From: Conoideocrella luteorostrata
Taxonomy: Eukaryota > Ascomycota > Sordariomycetes > Hypocreales > Clavicipitaceae
Reading direction: 5' to 3'
Assembly: GCA_032433595.1 (NCBI GenBank)
Contig: JASWJB010000031.1
Coordinates: forward strand, 165,191 to 229,190
DNA length: 64,000 nucleotides
Translations under genes and position numbers: made by a program
Notes under the pieces: generated by a model
What the model was told of the DNA's origin: nothing
Seen by the model: the letters and a program-made list of their open reading frames with translations, nothing else
The model's database searches: none
In this document: piece by piece, positions 10,945 through 21,077 of the stretch
How the letters are laid out: every line of letters starts with the position of its first letter
Numbering within the stretch: the first letter of the stretch is position 1

Positions 10945-11283
10945 TGCATCGAAATGAGAGTCAAGGTGCAGAAAACGGAGTAGTGGCTAACTAACTAATA
11001 ACTGGGAACGTAGAAACCACCGGCGCACCAGCGGGCGTGTGGCCGGAACTGGCGACATCCAGAGGCGTTAACCAGTACCGTCGGCTACGAGGCGGCATTA
11101 TTGTGGCTTGCAGATGTCCTGTGTTCAACGGAGTAACCTCCAACGTCAACACCTATATACATCGCAAGAACCGTCACAATGGATCAACACTGATACTGCC
11201 TTCCGAGGAGAGACGCTCAGAACGTCTAATCAACACCCAATCGCCTGTTGTTTACAGTTCACGCATCCCCTGCCCAAACCAAG

Positions 11284-12943
11284 ATGGCTTTCCCCACGGA
11301 GCCAAGCTCCAAGAATTCCAGCGACTTCGTCGCGGAAAAGAACCTGGAATCTACCCAAGTCGTTCATCATGATGTTCTCCCGACTGCAGATGGCCTGGCA
11401 GAAGCTATGGCTAAGGCAAAGCCCTCGGCCATGAGCAAGCCACTCCTCAAGCTGTACTGCTACTGCGCAATTGCCTTCCTTTGCTCTACAATGAACGGTA
11501 AGATGAAGTAGCCTTTGGGATCGCAACGTAAAACATGCTAATTCCATATGCTCAGGCTACGATGGCTCAATCTTTGGATCTTTGCCTGCCATGGAGTCAT
11601 TCAGATATCGCTTCGAGGTTGAAAAGACAGGACCAAAGCTCGGATACATATCCGCCATGTACACTGTCGGCACCGTGTTATCCCTACCTGTCACGGGTCC
11701 TGCTTGCGACTTCATGGGCCGCCGCATGGGCTGCTTTATTGGGAGCATTATCGTCATTCTTAGCACCATTCTATCTGCCTTGGCGACAAACACATCCCAA
11801 TTCGTCGCTGGTAGGTTCTTCCTCGGCTTCGGGGTCAGCATTGTTCGATGCGCAAGCTCTATTTGGTGCGCCGAAATCGCACCACCGTCATATCGAGGCG
11901 TTCTGACGGCATTTTACAATTGCACTTATGCTGTTGGAGCCCTCATGGCTGCTGGGGTCACCCGGGGCTCTGTTCAATATGCTGGCGACACTTCCTGGAG
12001 AATCCCTGTTTGGTGCCAGCTGATTTGCCCTGCGATTGTGGCGGCCTTCATTCTGTTCTTTCCAGAATCCCCGAGATGGCTGTATGCACATCGAAAGGAG
12101 GAGGAAGCTGTCGAATTTTTGACCAAATATCACGGAGACGGAAATCCCAACCACCCGCTTGTCCGTCTTCAAATCGAAGAGTATCGCCAAGTCATTACGC
12201 TCAATGGCTCTGATAAGAATTGGTGGGACTATAGCGATCTCTATAAGACACGCTCAGCACGATGGCGCATGGTCAACGCCCTCATTCCTTCTGTTTGGGG
12301 ACAATGCTCTGGAAATGCAGTCGTCAGCTACTACTTGCCTGCCATGCTTGCGACGACTGGCATGACCCAGTCTGATCAAATCCTGAACATCAACTTGGGA
12401 TATACGGCCATCTCTGCCGTGGCATCTTACGTAGGCGCTAGTTTGATCGAGAAGATGGGTCGTCGACCGACCAGTATATGGACTTCTGTTGCTTGTTCCA
12501 TTTGCTTTGCTGGTATCACTGCCGGAGCCGGTTCCTATGCGACCACCAAGTCTAGTGCTTCTGCCTCTGCCGGAATTTCCTTCATCTTCATCTTTGGATG
12601 GTGTTACAACTTCGGCATGACGCCGCTGCAGGCCCTGTATCCTGTAGAGTGTCTGTCTTACGAGCAACGTGGTAAGGGCCTGGCCTTTGTCTTCGCTTTT
12701 GTCCATTGTCTGGCGTTTGTGAACCAGTTCTGTTTCCCTATTGCATTACAGAAGATCGGCTGGTACACCTACATAGTGTTTATTGGCTGGGATCTGATTC
12801 AGGCAACCATCAGCTACCTCTTCTCTGTCGAAACCAAAGCGCGGTCTTTGGAGGAAATGTCGGAGATCTTTGAGGCGCCAAACCCCGTCAAAGCCTCTTT
12901 ACGCAGACCCAAGGTTTCGCACAGCAGCGAAGAGGGGAAATGA
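11284..12943 (+). CDS. MFS sugar transporter (lactose-permease-like)
   Basis: Two exons (11284-11497 and 11556-12943) encode 533 residues with about twelve membrane segments, a plasma-membrane sugar porter of the major facilitator superfamily. Splicing joins the first helix end (CSTMN) to GYDGSIFGSLPAM, the sugar-porter TM1 motif. Other family motifs are GPACDFMGRRMGC (loop 2-3), FFPESPRWLYAHRKEEEA after TM6 and YPVECLSYEQRGKG near TM10-11. Fungal lactose/disaccharide permeases share the RW-rich N-terminal layout and the SLEEMSEIFE end. Being next to a GH88 enzyme, it plausibly imports the unsaturated oligosaccharides that the secreted lyase makes; substrate is not readable from sequence. Confidence 0.92.
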
Positions 12944-13690
12944 TCTTAAAACGTCTGTATCGCACAAACTTGTAGCTGCAATATGATAGCACAGTCTCGA
13001 GCATAATAGTATTTGAGCATTTGATGTAAGCGTTACAATCTCAATTGGTCGCGTTTTGCCACATAGAGCTCGCTTCCCATTTGGGAATCCGATGCGTGGA
13101 AATATCTGGGTGATCTTTGATCATGCATTGAGCAAAAGTATCCGGCAAAGTATATCGCTATTCTATATAAGTTCAAATTATGGCGTGCTGTGAGTGCGTT
13201 GCGGCCTACGCATGGTGAAAAAGTTATCATTTTGTCTGACTCGAGAAAGTGCCGACCCAATAATGGCACCGCGGGACAGAATGAAGTGCTGGTTGTATCT
13301 TAACTATTGGGAGCAGAGTACAAAAAGGCTTATGTGGGTTACACCCTGACTCCTTGATTGACAGGCTATCCCATACGAGCGCGCGATGTCATCTATAAAT
13401 GTGTTTTAGGGAACGCCCCTACCATTGCCATAATTTGGCGAACCAACTAATACTACCATTCCAACGACCAGCTAACTAACTAGTGACTGACCATGGCTGC
13501 CTAAAATAAGCCGGCTGGCGTACCCCGGGAATATGGCTAAGAGCTCATGGCAACCAGTAATTTTCAGTCTAACTCTCAGTCGTGTATTGAGAGTATATTG
13601 CTCTTCTGCTCTGAGTAGCCCCGTTTCTGCCAATTTTCTTTATACCGAACTCGCGCTTGCATCTGTCCCCAAACCAGCGCTCTACTAAAT
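12944..13690. other. Intergenic between transporter and GNAT gene
   Basis: This contains the transporter 3' end and the 5' flank of the acetyltransferase. A CTAA tandem lies at 13471-13484. No coding or RNA gene is seen. Confidence 0.5.
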
Positions 13691-14356
13691 ATGTTCGAAC
13701 CATCCGGCTTAGAATGGGTAACGGTGAAAACCACGCTCCCTGCAACTCCATACCCGCAGGAAGAAATACGGACGACCCGCCTCGTTTTACGAAAATTCAG
13801 GGCAGATGACCTTCAATCACTCTTCGAAATGCGCGCACAGCCAGAGGTCGCAGCATGGACGCCATCCGGCAAGCCCGAAACGGACATTGAGAACACAAGG
13901 TCCTTTCTACAGAAACGCCTCGACGGAGCACGCGATAAAAACTGCACATTTGTCATCTGTCTCGCCACAACGGGAGAGTATATCGGCCACGGTGGCGCAC
14001 ACACGCAGAAGGGAGTTCTGGGCTGGCCCGAAGTCGGGTACAGTCTTCGTAAAGAGCACTGGGGGAAGGGATACGCTACGGAGTTTCTGCGGGCTTTCCT
14101 TCAGCTATGGAGAGGCCTACCGAGAGCTGAGTGTGAAATACGGGTGGATGTGAATACCGTTGATACCGGTTGCATCGAGGGCGATCCAGTTAGTGAGCGT
14201 TTAGTGGCAATTACGGCCGCAGACAATAAAGGTAGCCGAAGCGTGCTTGCTAAGAATGGTTTCGGGCTGGTGAAGATTTGGCGGACTGACAACATGCGAG
14301 AGGAGGGTGGCACGATTGATCTTCTTTGTTATGCAACGACTGAATTTGGCAACTAA
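13691..14356 (+). CDS. GNAT family N-acetyltransferase (RimJ/RimL type)
   Basis: A single-exon gene for 221 residues, the usual size. IRTTRLVLRKFRADDLQSLF is the standard start of RimL-like GNAT domains, and the acetyl-CoA loop appears as HWGKGYATEFLRAFL (R/Q-x-x-G-x-G/A class). NKGSRSVLAKNGFGLVKIW is the C-terminal motif B region. It would transfer acetyl from acetyl-CoA to an amine; the substrate is unknown. It is convergent with the flavin monooxygenase, leaving only about 140 bases between the two stops. Lacking introns, it is compact compared with its neighbours, but that alone is weak evidence for transfer. Confidence 0.85.
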   Translation: MFEPSGLEWVTVKTTLPATPYPQEEIRTTRLVLRKFRADDLQSLFEMRAQPEVAAWTPSGKPETDIENTRSFLQKRLDGARDKNCTFVICLATTGEYIGHGGAHTQKGVLGWPEVGYSLRKEHWGKGYATEFLRAFLQLWRGLPRAECEIRVDVNTVDTGCIEGDPVSERLVAITAADNKGSRSVLAKNGFGLVKIWRTDNMREEGGTIDLLCYATTEFGN

Positions 14357-14496
14357 ATATATAGACAATCTGTCCTTCCAACTGAACCAATGGCTGCATT
14401 TACGGTCTTGTTCATGTGGTCGATTGGAGTGCAATGAAAATGGGCTTTACTGGTTTCAACTGTACTGTCGATGATGTACCGTCCCCTGTGAAGCCA

Positions 14497-16496
14497 TTAA
14501 TCTGACTTCGGTCGCTGATGCTTCGCCAGCCACTCAGGTACAATCTCACGATAATCAGCAGTCCTGTACGGCAATAGCAGTTCCGACAAGATGCCGCCCT
14601 TTCTCGCATGGTTTAGGCCCAAATCTCGAAGCAACATGTCAAAGTAAGGGAGACTGTCAAATATAAAAGACGGCGCCTTGTTGCCCCAATCTACGGGATA
14701 TCTCCATTTCCCGAACCGATTGTACAGTACAGTCTCATACTTCATTTTGCCAGTGAGTTCTGGCGTCAAAGTATTAACCACGGGGTCTCGATCTAGTTTG
14801 CCTGCCATGAATGCAGCGATCCACAGGCTTTGAATCTGCGCGGTTACGGTCACGTCGTAGCTCGCGGCCATGCCGCAGAACGCGATGTCTCGATGCTTGA
14901 GGAAGCGCCGTGAAGGTGGCACGATGAATCGATGAAGCATGTATGCCGTCAGATCATTGTACTCGGTTATTTTGCCGTTCCTTGCGGCGCCTTTGGTGTC
15001 TGATAACGGGACGTAGCTGTTCAATGACTCTGGCTGGTTTTTGAGCCGTGGGAACCGTCGCAGGATGTCTTGGTCGGCTTTATCCTGAAGGAGACTCCTG
15101 GCCGTCTTGAAGCCATTGTAATCCAACGGCTGTCGCTCATGAGGAAGGCCGAGTTCTACTTCAATACCCTCCGGCAGGAACTTCATCGGAGGAGCTTTCT
15201 CCCAGCCGGTGTGTACAAGCATTGATTGGGTCTGGAAGCTAGTTCCATCGGAGAGATGCACCGTGTTAGGACTAAGATGATCAATCTCACCGATGTGGAT
15301 GCGGATCTGCCCGCTCTTGACTAAGTCAATGAAGTTCGTGTCGTAGTTTATTATACTGAAGCTTGTCCCGGCGTAGAAAGCTTCCAGGTTCGGTTTCAAT
15401 TTTTTAGTCTCTGGGTGTGAGTTGAAGTCGCACAAGCCAAGTATCACTGCCGACAATATTCTCCAGAAGAGGTTCACGATCAGTCTGCCCACGAAAGTAC
15501 CGTGAAGAAACCATCGAGCCCATGGATGGCCGTCTTCAGCGCCCCAGATGCAAGGACTGAACCATGTCAAGACTCTGACATCTAGATAACGAATAAGCCA
15601 TTTTCGTCGCTTGATACGTTCCAGGACTTGGGGAGTACTCACTGGTCAAATCCTCTAGTTTTAGCCCCAACGGTACATATGGAGGCGACATCCAGCAAGG
15701 GCCGTAGCCAGAAGCTGTGTGAGGCGAAAAGTCAGTACGTGCCAACCGATGCAGCGCCGGAGTTACCAATGAACGTCTTCTCACATCTTATAATCCAATG
15801 GACCTCTGCACCGGCAGTGGCGTAAGCATATGCAGCATCCCAAGCATATTTTGTCGACCCGTACACCGTGGCAGACTGTGATGTGCCGATAGTGTCTCTA
15901 TTTTGGCGAAAGTCACGCCCGTGAAAAACCCTACTCCCAAAGGCTTCCTGACCGACAAAAGTTGGCAGTCTGGGCTCAGACGTGAGTCCCGTGGCGACGA
16001 TAAGACGTCTCGTGAGAAGTGTCGTCTGCTTCTCGTCTCGCTGCACTTTCAAGATCCACCCGCCATCTTCATCCTGATGTCGTGCGCTGATAACTTTTGT
16101 GCGCAGGCAGATAAGACTCCGGAGTTGAAAATGATCTGAGTAAGACTTGAGATATTCATGCACAGCTTCCCCCGGGACAGGCTTGTCGATCTCGGCACCA
16201 AACTTTCCACTCTCCATCGGAAAATCCGGATATTGGTATGTCTCGAAAAAAGAGTTGGTTTTGAGGCCAGGATACAGCCTTTCTGACGCCCACGATCCCC
16301 CAATCGATGATTGCGATTCGAAAATAAGGAGAGAATGGTCCGGCTTGCTGCATAGATACTGCTTTGCGGCAGCGAGGCCACTCACCCCTGTGTAAGGTTA
16401 GTCGCCAGACGTAGTACAGTGCTGCTGCGTGCTTAGAATAGACTTGTCCTTGGACTACTCACCTGCTCCGATGACAACACAATCCAACGACTCCAT
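14497..16496 (-). CDS. FAD-dependent flavin monooxygenase
   Basis: Four exons on the minus strand (16496-16463, 16387-15785, 15714-15643, 15581-14497) encode 597 residues. The first intron splits the FAD-binding GxGxxG motif: exon 1 gives MESLDCVVIGAG and exon 2 continues GVSGLAAAKQYL. The second joins EVHWIIR to SGYGPCWMSPPYV, and the third leads to VLTWFSPCIWG, both conserved in fungal FMO-like proteins. FHGRDFRQN is in the place of the FMO-identifying sequence. The C-terminal half has FCGMAASYDVTVTAQIQSLW. It should be an NADPH-dependent hydroxylating or Baeyer-Villiger-type enzyme with unknown substrate. Its promoter contains a 20-base palindrome about 500 bases upstream. Whether it belongs to the carbohydrate cluster is unclear. 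Confidence 0.88.
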
Positions 16497-17301
16497 GACT
16501 GGAAGCAAAACGTTCTCTTCATCAATTAGAACAGAACAGCAGGGATGTCGAAAACGTACTGGGGAACGCTGACTTATAACCCAGCTATAACAGGCCCATT
16601 TTTCGGTCGCATATCTGATGTCTTATAGATATATTTGTCAAGGAATATGCTGCCGTACGTTGTCATGGCCAGTTTCAGAAAGATACTCCACCCAACAATA
16701 CCCAACATAATGCACTATTGTGCATCTATTGGCCATCTTCTGATCTTACATGCAAAGTGATAACCTCGCAGCCCTCAATCACGAATCGCGTCTCGTGCCG
16801 TCCCGTCGTATAGCAAGGGAAGTGGATCAAAGCACTCATTGGGCAGTGTATGACGTTTTAGAGCAGACAACTCGTGGCACCGCCGAGGAGGTAATATCTT
16901 TGCCTCCGAAGGAAAGCGGGGATCAGCGGTGCTCACTCTGCGTATGCATGTTTACAGAAACCAGTCTTTGTCCCCAGTAATGGGGGGTTCACTCCACATA
17001 TCCCGCCGCGGCGGGATACTACACTACAATACCCGGCAATAATGTGACGGCACGGAATCCATTGGTTTACGTGGTCACGATTTGACCAATTATCGTTCCC
17101 TTGATGCTGTGTGACGACTTTTGCAGGGTAAGATTCGAACCGGATTTCGCTTGTACATCAGAGCTGAACAGACGCTACTGCACACACACGTAGCTTTGTG
17201 CCAAAAATCGGTGATACGACAGATATTGTGATAAGAAGAATTGAACATTTGACAAATGAGTTTCTCTAAACATTTCTTGCGATAAAGATGCGTCTGCCCA
17301 T
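16497..17301. other. Intergenic, FMO promoter
   Basis: This is the 5' flank of the monooxygenase and the 3' flank of the lyase gene, both on the minus strand. Apart from the palindrome at 16999-17018 nothing structured is seen. Confidence 0.5.
16999..17018. promoter_or_regulatory. 20-base perfect palindrome with inverted CCG/CGG
   Basis: TATCCCGCCGCGGCGGGATA equals its own reverse complement over all 20 bases. It holds two CCG followed by two CGG triplets, matching the half-site class of Zn2Cys6 regulators. It lies 503 bases upstream of the monooxygenase ATG. A regulatory role is inferred. Confidence 0.5.
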
Positions 17302-18685
17302 TCACACTGCTCCAATTGCGTGTGTCAAAGTCTCCCAGCCAATGAACAGAGTATCTGCTCCTGCTGGCCGAGCGGCAGCTGTGTACTGTTTCGTATACGG
17401 CATGCTATACTTGCTACCCATGGCGCTATACCCCGGCTCAGTCACATCCTCTAGATGCAAGCTGAGATTCCCTTTACAAAGCCAAGATGGCACTGCCACT
17501 GCGCCTCCCTTCTTGTCATACTTCGTCTGGAACTCGAGCCCGTATCGTAGCCGGGTCCCTACTTCCTCGGCGTACAGATCCCTGCCTTGGATTCGAACGG
17601 TCTCAGCAACATGGCTTACAGAGGCGAGACCGTAGCTGGTGTGAGTGAGATCTCGGCAGATCTCCATAGCCATGCCGTCCTCGTTAAACTCTTTTTGGCC
17701 ATTCCACCAGTAGTCTAGCAATTTCTCTCGACTGATTCCGGGTGGCCCACGAGGTCCGTCACCATCGCTAGGAGAGCGACAAGAATGGTAAGTATGACGT
17801 TTGGACATGCATCTGACAAGCGTTTACGGAGTAGTAAATACATCGACGTACCTCTTGAGATATATATAGTAACTAGTAGAGTTTATGAACCGAGCAATAG
17901 AGCGATCGTAAGTGCCTCGGTCATTGAGAAAGACGGCGATGGCGATGCTGGCTTCCATGAGCACTGTGCGTGTGTAACTACTTGTTAGTCCGCCAGGCCA
18001 GACTTCACACGCGCAGAGCGCAGAGTGTAGAGTACAGAAATTACGACATACCCAGCTCCCAGTTATTGGGATTCGTGGAGCCGTTTTTGACTATCGGAAG
18101 GTAAACATCCCGAAGCATGCCCTCGAAAGCACTGATGTCAGCCGTGCTCCATCCAGCCCCCGTATAACGGATGATCTCGCCAGCGCGCGCCCAGTCTGCA
18201 GCAGCCCACGCAGCCTGCAGAGGAGCATTCGAATTGCTGTGCTTCTTAATGGTTCGGGCCCATGCATTCATGATGGAAATCGCCCGATCAGCCTTGGACT
18301 TGTCCTTTGTTGTGGCCCAAGCCAAGGCATTCAGGTACGCTGCCATGGCGTTCGATCTTTCATCAGTGCAGCCGACATCTGGATTGGAATACGGGCCGCA
18401 TTCGACATCCTCGACAGGCGATGCAGTGGCTATACTGGCATATGGATGCTTCATCATAGCGGCGTAAGCATCCGCCCAGGGCTGTTTTTTTGCTGCCACG
18501 TTTGATGCCATTCGTTGTATGTGCGTGTTGCTAATAAAAATCCCTGGATGAACAAATCCGGCGGCGGCATCTCGCGATTGAACTAGACGATTGCCAGAGG
18601 CGCGAGAATTCAGATTCTGCTGGATATGTCTACCATAGCCGCCGGCACACAGGGCCGCGAGCAGGAGAGATTTGACGACAAGCAT
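17302..18685 (-). CDS. Secreted alginate-lyase-superfamily polysaccharide lyase
   Basis: Three exons on the minus strand (18685-18052, 17963-17852, 17767-17302) encode 403 residues. A signal peptide (MLVVKSLLLAALCAGGYG) marks it as secreted. The PF05426 alginate-lyase fold is recognised by GFVHPGIFIS, the alpha/alpha-barrel helices, NNWEL at the first splice junction, EICRDLTHTSYGLASVSHVAETV and the final YNA/YSAMGSKYSMPYT region. The Asn of NNW and the His and Tyr of THTSYG are the likely active-site residues by family analogy. Families of this fold cleave alginate or glucuronan by beta-elimination, leaving an unsaturated uronide; from memory fungal relatives fall near PL38. That product is the substrate class of the GH88 enzyme nearby. 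A TATATA stretch lies about 110 bases upstream of the ATG. Confidence 0.88.
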
Positions 18686-20213
18686 TGTTGCCGTGGGATA
18701 AGTTTTGCAATGTTGGTGCAACGACAAATCATCTAGTTGTTGGCTTCCAAGTTGGCGAAACACGGGAATAGCTTAACCAGTTCCAGCAAAGGCATGCCTC
18801 ATATATACTGTAGTCTAAGCAGCGGCAGCACAGCCGCCCTCTCCTGGTTGTGTTCATCATGTTCAGCCTTCTTTTCTTGGTGTAAATTTCAGGGCACCAA
18901 GCCAGACGGCAGATAGCTAGGTACATTCGGCCACTGCGCCGCGCTGATTCCGGTACCGCAAGCTAATGGCCAGTCCAATGAAAGCGGACTAGAGCATCAC
19001 GCTTACGGAGTACATACACATCTGCGCCTATTTAGATATGTAACGTCACTGGATACTGGGGCTGCTTGCTCGACCTTCCGAATACTAACTGAACACGCGG
19101 GCTGGTAGCGGCGCCGGGACCCGTCACCCATGCAATAGTTTCTTCATGCTGTGAATGGCGGCGCCACACGTTTGAGGTGCTGCCAACTACATATTGCAGA
19201 TAAACAGCGAGGCGATCTAAGAAAACACAGTATTTCTCACCAAGCGGAGTTCACGAGTCAGAGTGAATGTTGAAAGCAACCGGCGAGGCAGCAATGGAAC
19301 AAGCATGTTTGCTTGAGATGAGCAGGACAGTTGACGGGACATGTCGCCATGACATGGACTGGGTAATTCCCAACTCAGCAACCAATCCCTCTACTCCGTG
19401 TCGCACAGCAGGTCGCCAATGAGACCGAAGCACGCAGAACGCATAATACGTCCGAGCCCCTCGTTATTTTATGTGTCGCCGATCTTCAACGTTACGTACT
19501 AGGCAGTGCCCACCATAACTATATTGGGCATTGCGGAGTGCGGAGTAGTCAGTGTGTAGATACGCTCATCGCGGGGATGCTTCGCTTGCGCTTCATTCCA
19601 GTACACTAACGGAAGGGCCATGAGTCTTTCATTACACTTACAAATAAAGGGTTAGCAAAGCTAAAAGCTGCCTGCAACCCGACGCCTCGGCTCATCAACC
19701 GCACTGCAAGACGGGGGAGGGGATTTGAGTTGCCATGAAAACAAGACGGTCGAGGTGGCAGCGAAACAGTTAGTGACCATTGCATCGCCACCTTGGACTG
19801 CGTAATCCCCGCCAAACTAATGTGCTTACTTACGGATGAGAACATTGTGTACTTCCAAGCACCAATTTTGTCGGTTGCGCCGGAGTTGAATTGCTGTGCG
19901 ACGAGCCGTTGTCGCCCTCTCCCCAGAGTCATCTACAACATAATAAATCCGCGTGTAATTAAACTATAGCCGTGCTGCCAATTCAGGTAGGTGTGAGTGC
20001 GGTGCAGTCACAAGCTTGCCAACTCCATGGTAGCCACGTGCGTCACATCCCCATTCCTACTAACACGTCGCACGACAGACCAAGTCAAACTGCTTATCGA
20101 ATGTGATCTGAACCGGTCAAACCAAAAAGAACGTGAAAATTTGGCATTTCACCAGTAAATCCCGAGTACGGAGTTTCGCATCGCCCGAGCAGCATCTCAT
20201 CGCCACCTGGATA
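18686..20213. other. Intergenic 1.5 kb
   Basis: This contains the lyase promoter at its left end (TATATA near 18796) and one TACGGAGTA at 19004-19012. I see no coding frame with family signals and no tRNA. Confidence 0.5.
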
Positions 20214-20768
20214 ATGACGCGCACTATACGCTGGGAAGCCATAGACTCTTTTGGCGCGGAACATCTTACACTCCAAAGCACTGACTCCGGCTTTGTAGCG
20301 CAGAGTGTCGTGATATCATCACAGTCGACCAACCATTGCGGCGCCTCTTACAAAATTGACGTCGACCATCATTGGAGGGTAAAGCGTGTAGAGCTGAGGC
20401 TCACACACTGGTTCGATGCTGTGATACTACACAGCGACGGAAATGGGCGTTGGCAAGACTCATCAGGAAGGCCGCTACCAGCGTTTGATGGATGTGTGGA
20501 CGTCGACATTTCTTTAACGCCGTTTACCAACACGCTGCCGATCAATAGGCTCAACCTTGCTAAAGGTGAAGCACAAAATATCAAGGTCGTTTATTTCCCG
20601 TCTCCTTTGCTCCAGCCGGTCACGGATATGCAGCGATACACGTGCATCGAGGAAGGAAGCGTGTACTTATATGAAGCACTTGAGCGTGGCAGGCGCAGGG
20701 AATTGCGCGTTGACAGCGACGGGGTCGTCGTGGATTATGCCGGCTTATTTCGACGGTCTTCCGAGTAA
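20214..20768 (+). CDS. Putative glycolipid-binding domain protein (PF06475)
   Basis: A single-exon gene for 184 residues when started at the second Met (MTRTIRWEAIDSFGAEHLTL), which matches the family N-terminus; an upstream in-frame ATG at 20133 would add 27 poorly conserved residues. The protein follows the whole Glycolipid_bind (former DUF1089) pattern: RWEA, then Y-x-I-x-D-x-x-W, LRLTHWFDAVILHSDGNGRWQD, GCVDVDISLTPFTNTLPINRL and the YFPSPLLQPVTDMQRYTCIEEG stretch. No signal peptide is seen. The family is mainly bacterial and its role is poorly known; only a structural link to lipid binding is claimed. It stands alone in a gene-poor stretch. Confidence 0.85.
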   Translation: MTRTIRWEAIDSFGAEHLTLQSTDSGFVAQSVVISSQSTNHCGASYKIDVDHHWRVKRVELRLTHWFDAVILHSDGNGRWQDSSGRPLPAFDGCVDVDISLTPFTNTLPINRLNLAKGEAQNIKVVYFPSPLLQPVTDMQRYTCIEEGSVYLYEALERGRRRELRVDSDGVVVDYAGLFRRSSE

Positions 20769-21018
20769 TGTCTCAGAGTTTTTGCCCAGTTACTCGCCTT
20801 GTCAACGAAAACTAAGGCATTTGTACGGAGTATGCCGTATGGAGTATACCAGTAAAATTAGTTTCTCTCCGCAGCCTTCCTGATTCCGTCCAACAATCGA
20901 TGTGACTTGGCCGCCGACTTAAGCGTGGCGTACTTTTTCCTATCTCCCTTCGCAAATGTCTCGTACATCGATGAAGCATTTGCTGCAAGATGATATACTC
21001 TTTTCATACCCCGCGCTT

Positions 21019-21077
21019 GGCGCCGAATATTCAGTGTTGCCAGGTTGAGGTCTTGGCGCCAAGTGATGTCTGGCGCC
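21019..21077. repeat. Cluster of three GGCGCC sites
   Basis: GGCGCC occurs at 21019-21024, 21055-21060 and 21072-21077, the middle one within a 12-base perfect palindrome CTTGGCGCCAAG (21052-21063). The function is unknown. Confidence 0.5.

Larger units (their letters stand above)
9880..11283. other. Intergenic, upstream of the sugar transporter
   Basis: No gene is recognised in these 1.4 kb. It holds TACGGAGTA copies at 10267, 10816 and (reversed) 10836, a CCGGAGC inverted repeat at 10918-10944, a CTAA tandem at about 10987-11002 and a TATATA stretch near 11153, about 130 bases before the transporter ATG. Confidence 0.5.

Noticed and set aside
15583..15642. Apparent frameshift in the flavin monooxygenase after LEDLT
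   Set aside because: A normal intron (GTGAGT to CTAG, 15642-15582) restores the conserved LTWFSPCIWG in frame, so the gene is intact.
17100..17180. A minus-strand GGTTCGAATC stretch resembling a tRNA T-arm
   Set aside because: The T-stem does not pair and no matching acceptor stem or anticodon arm can be found at the right distances.
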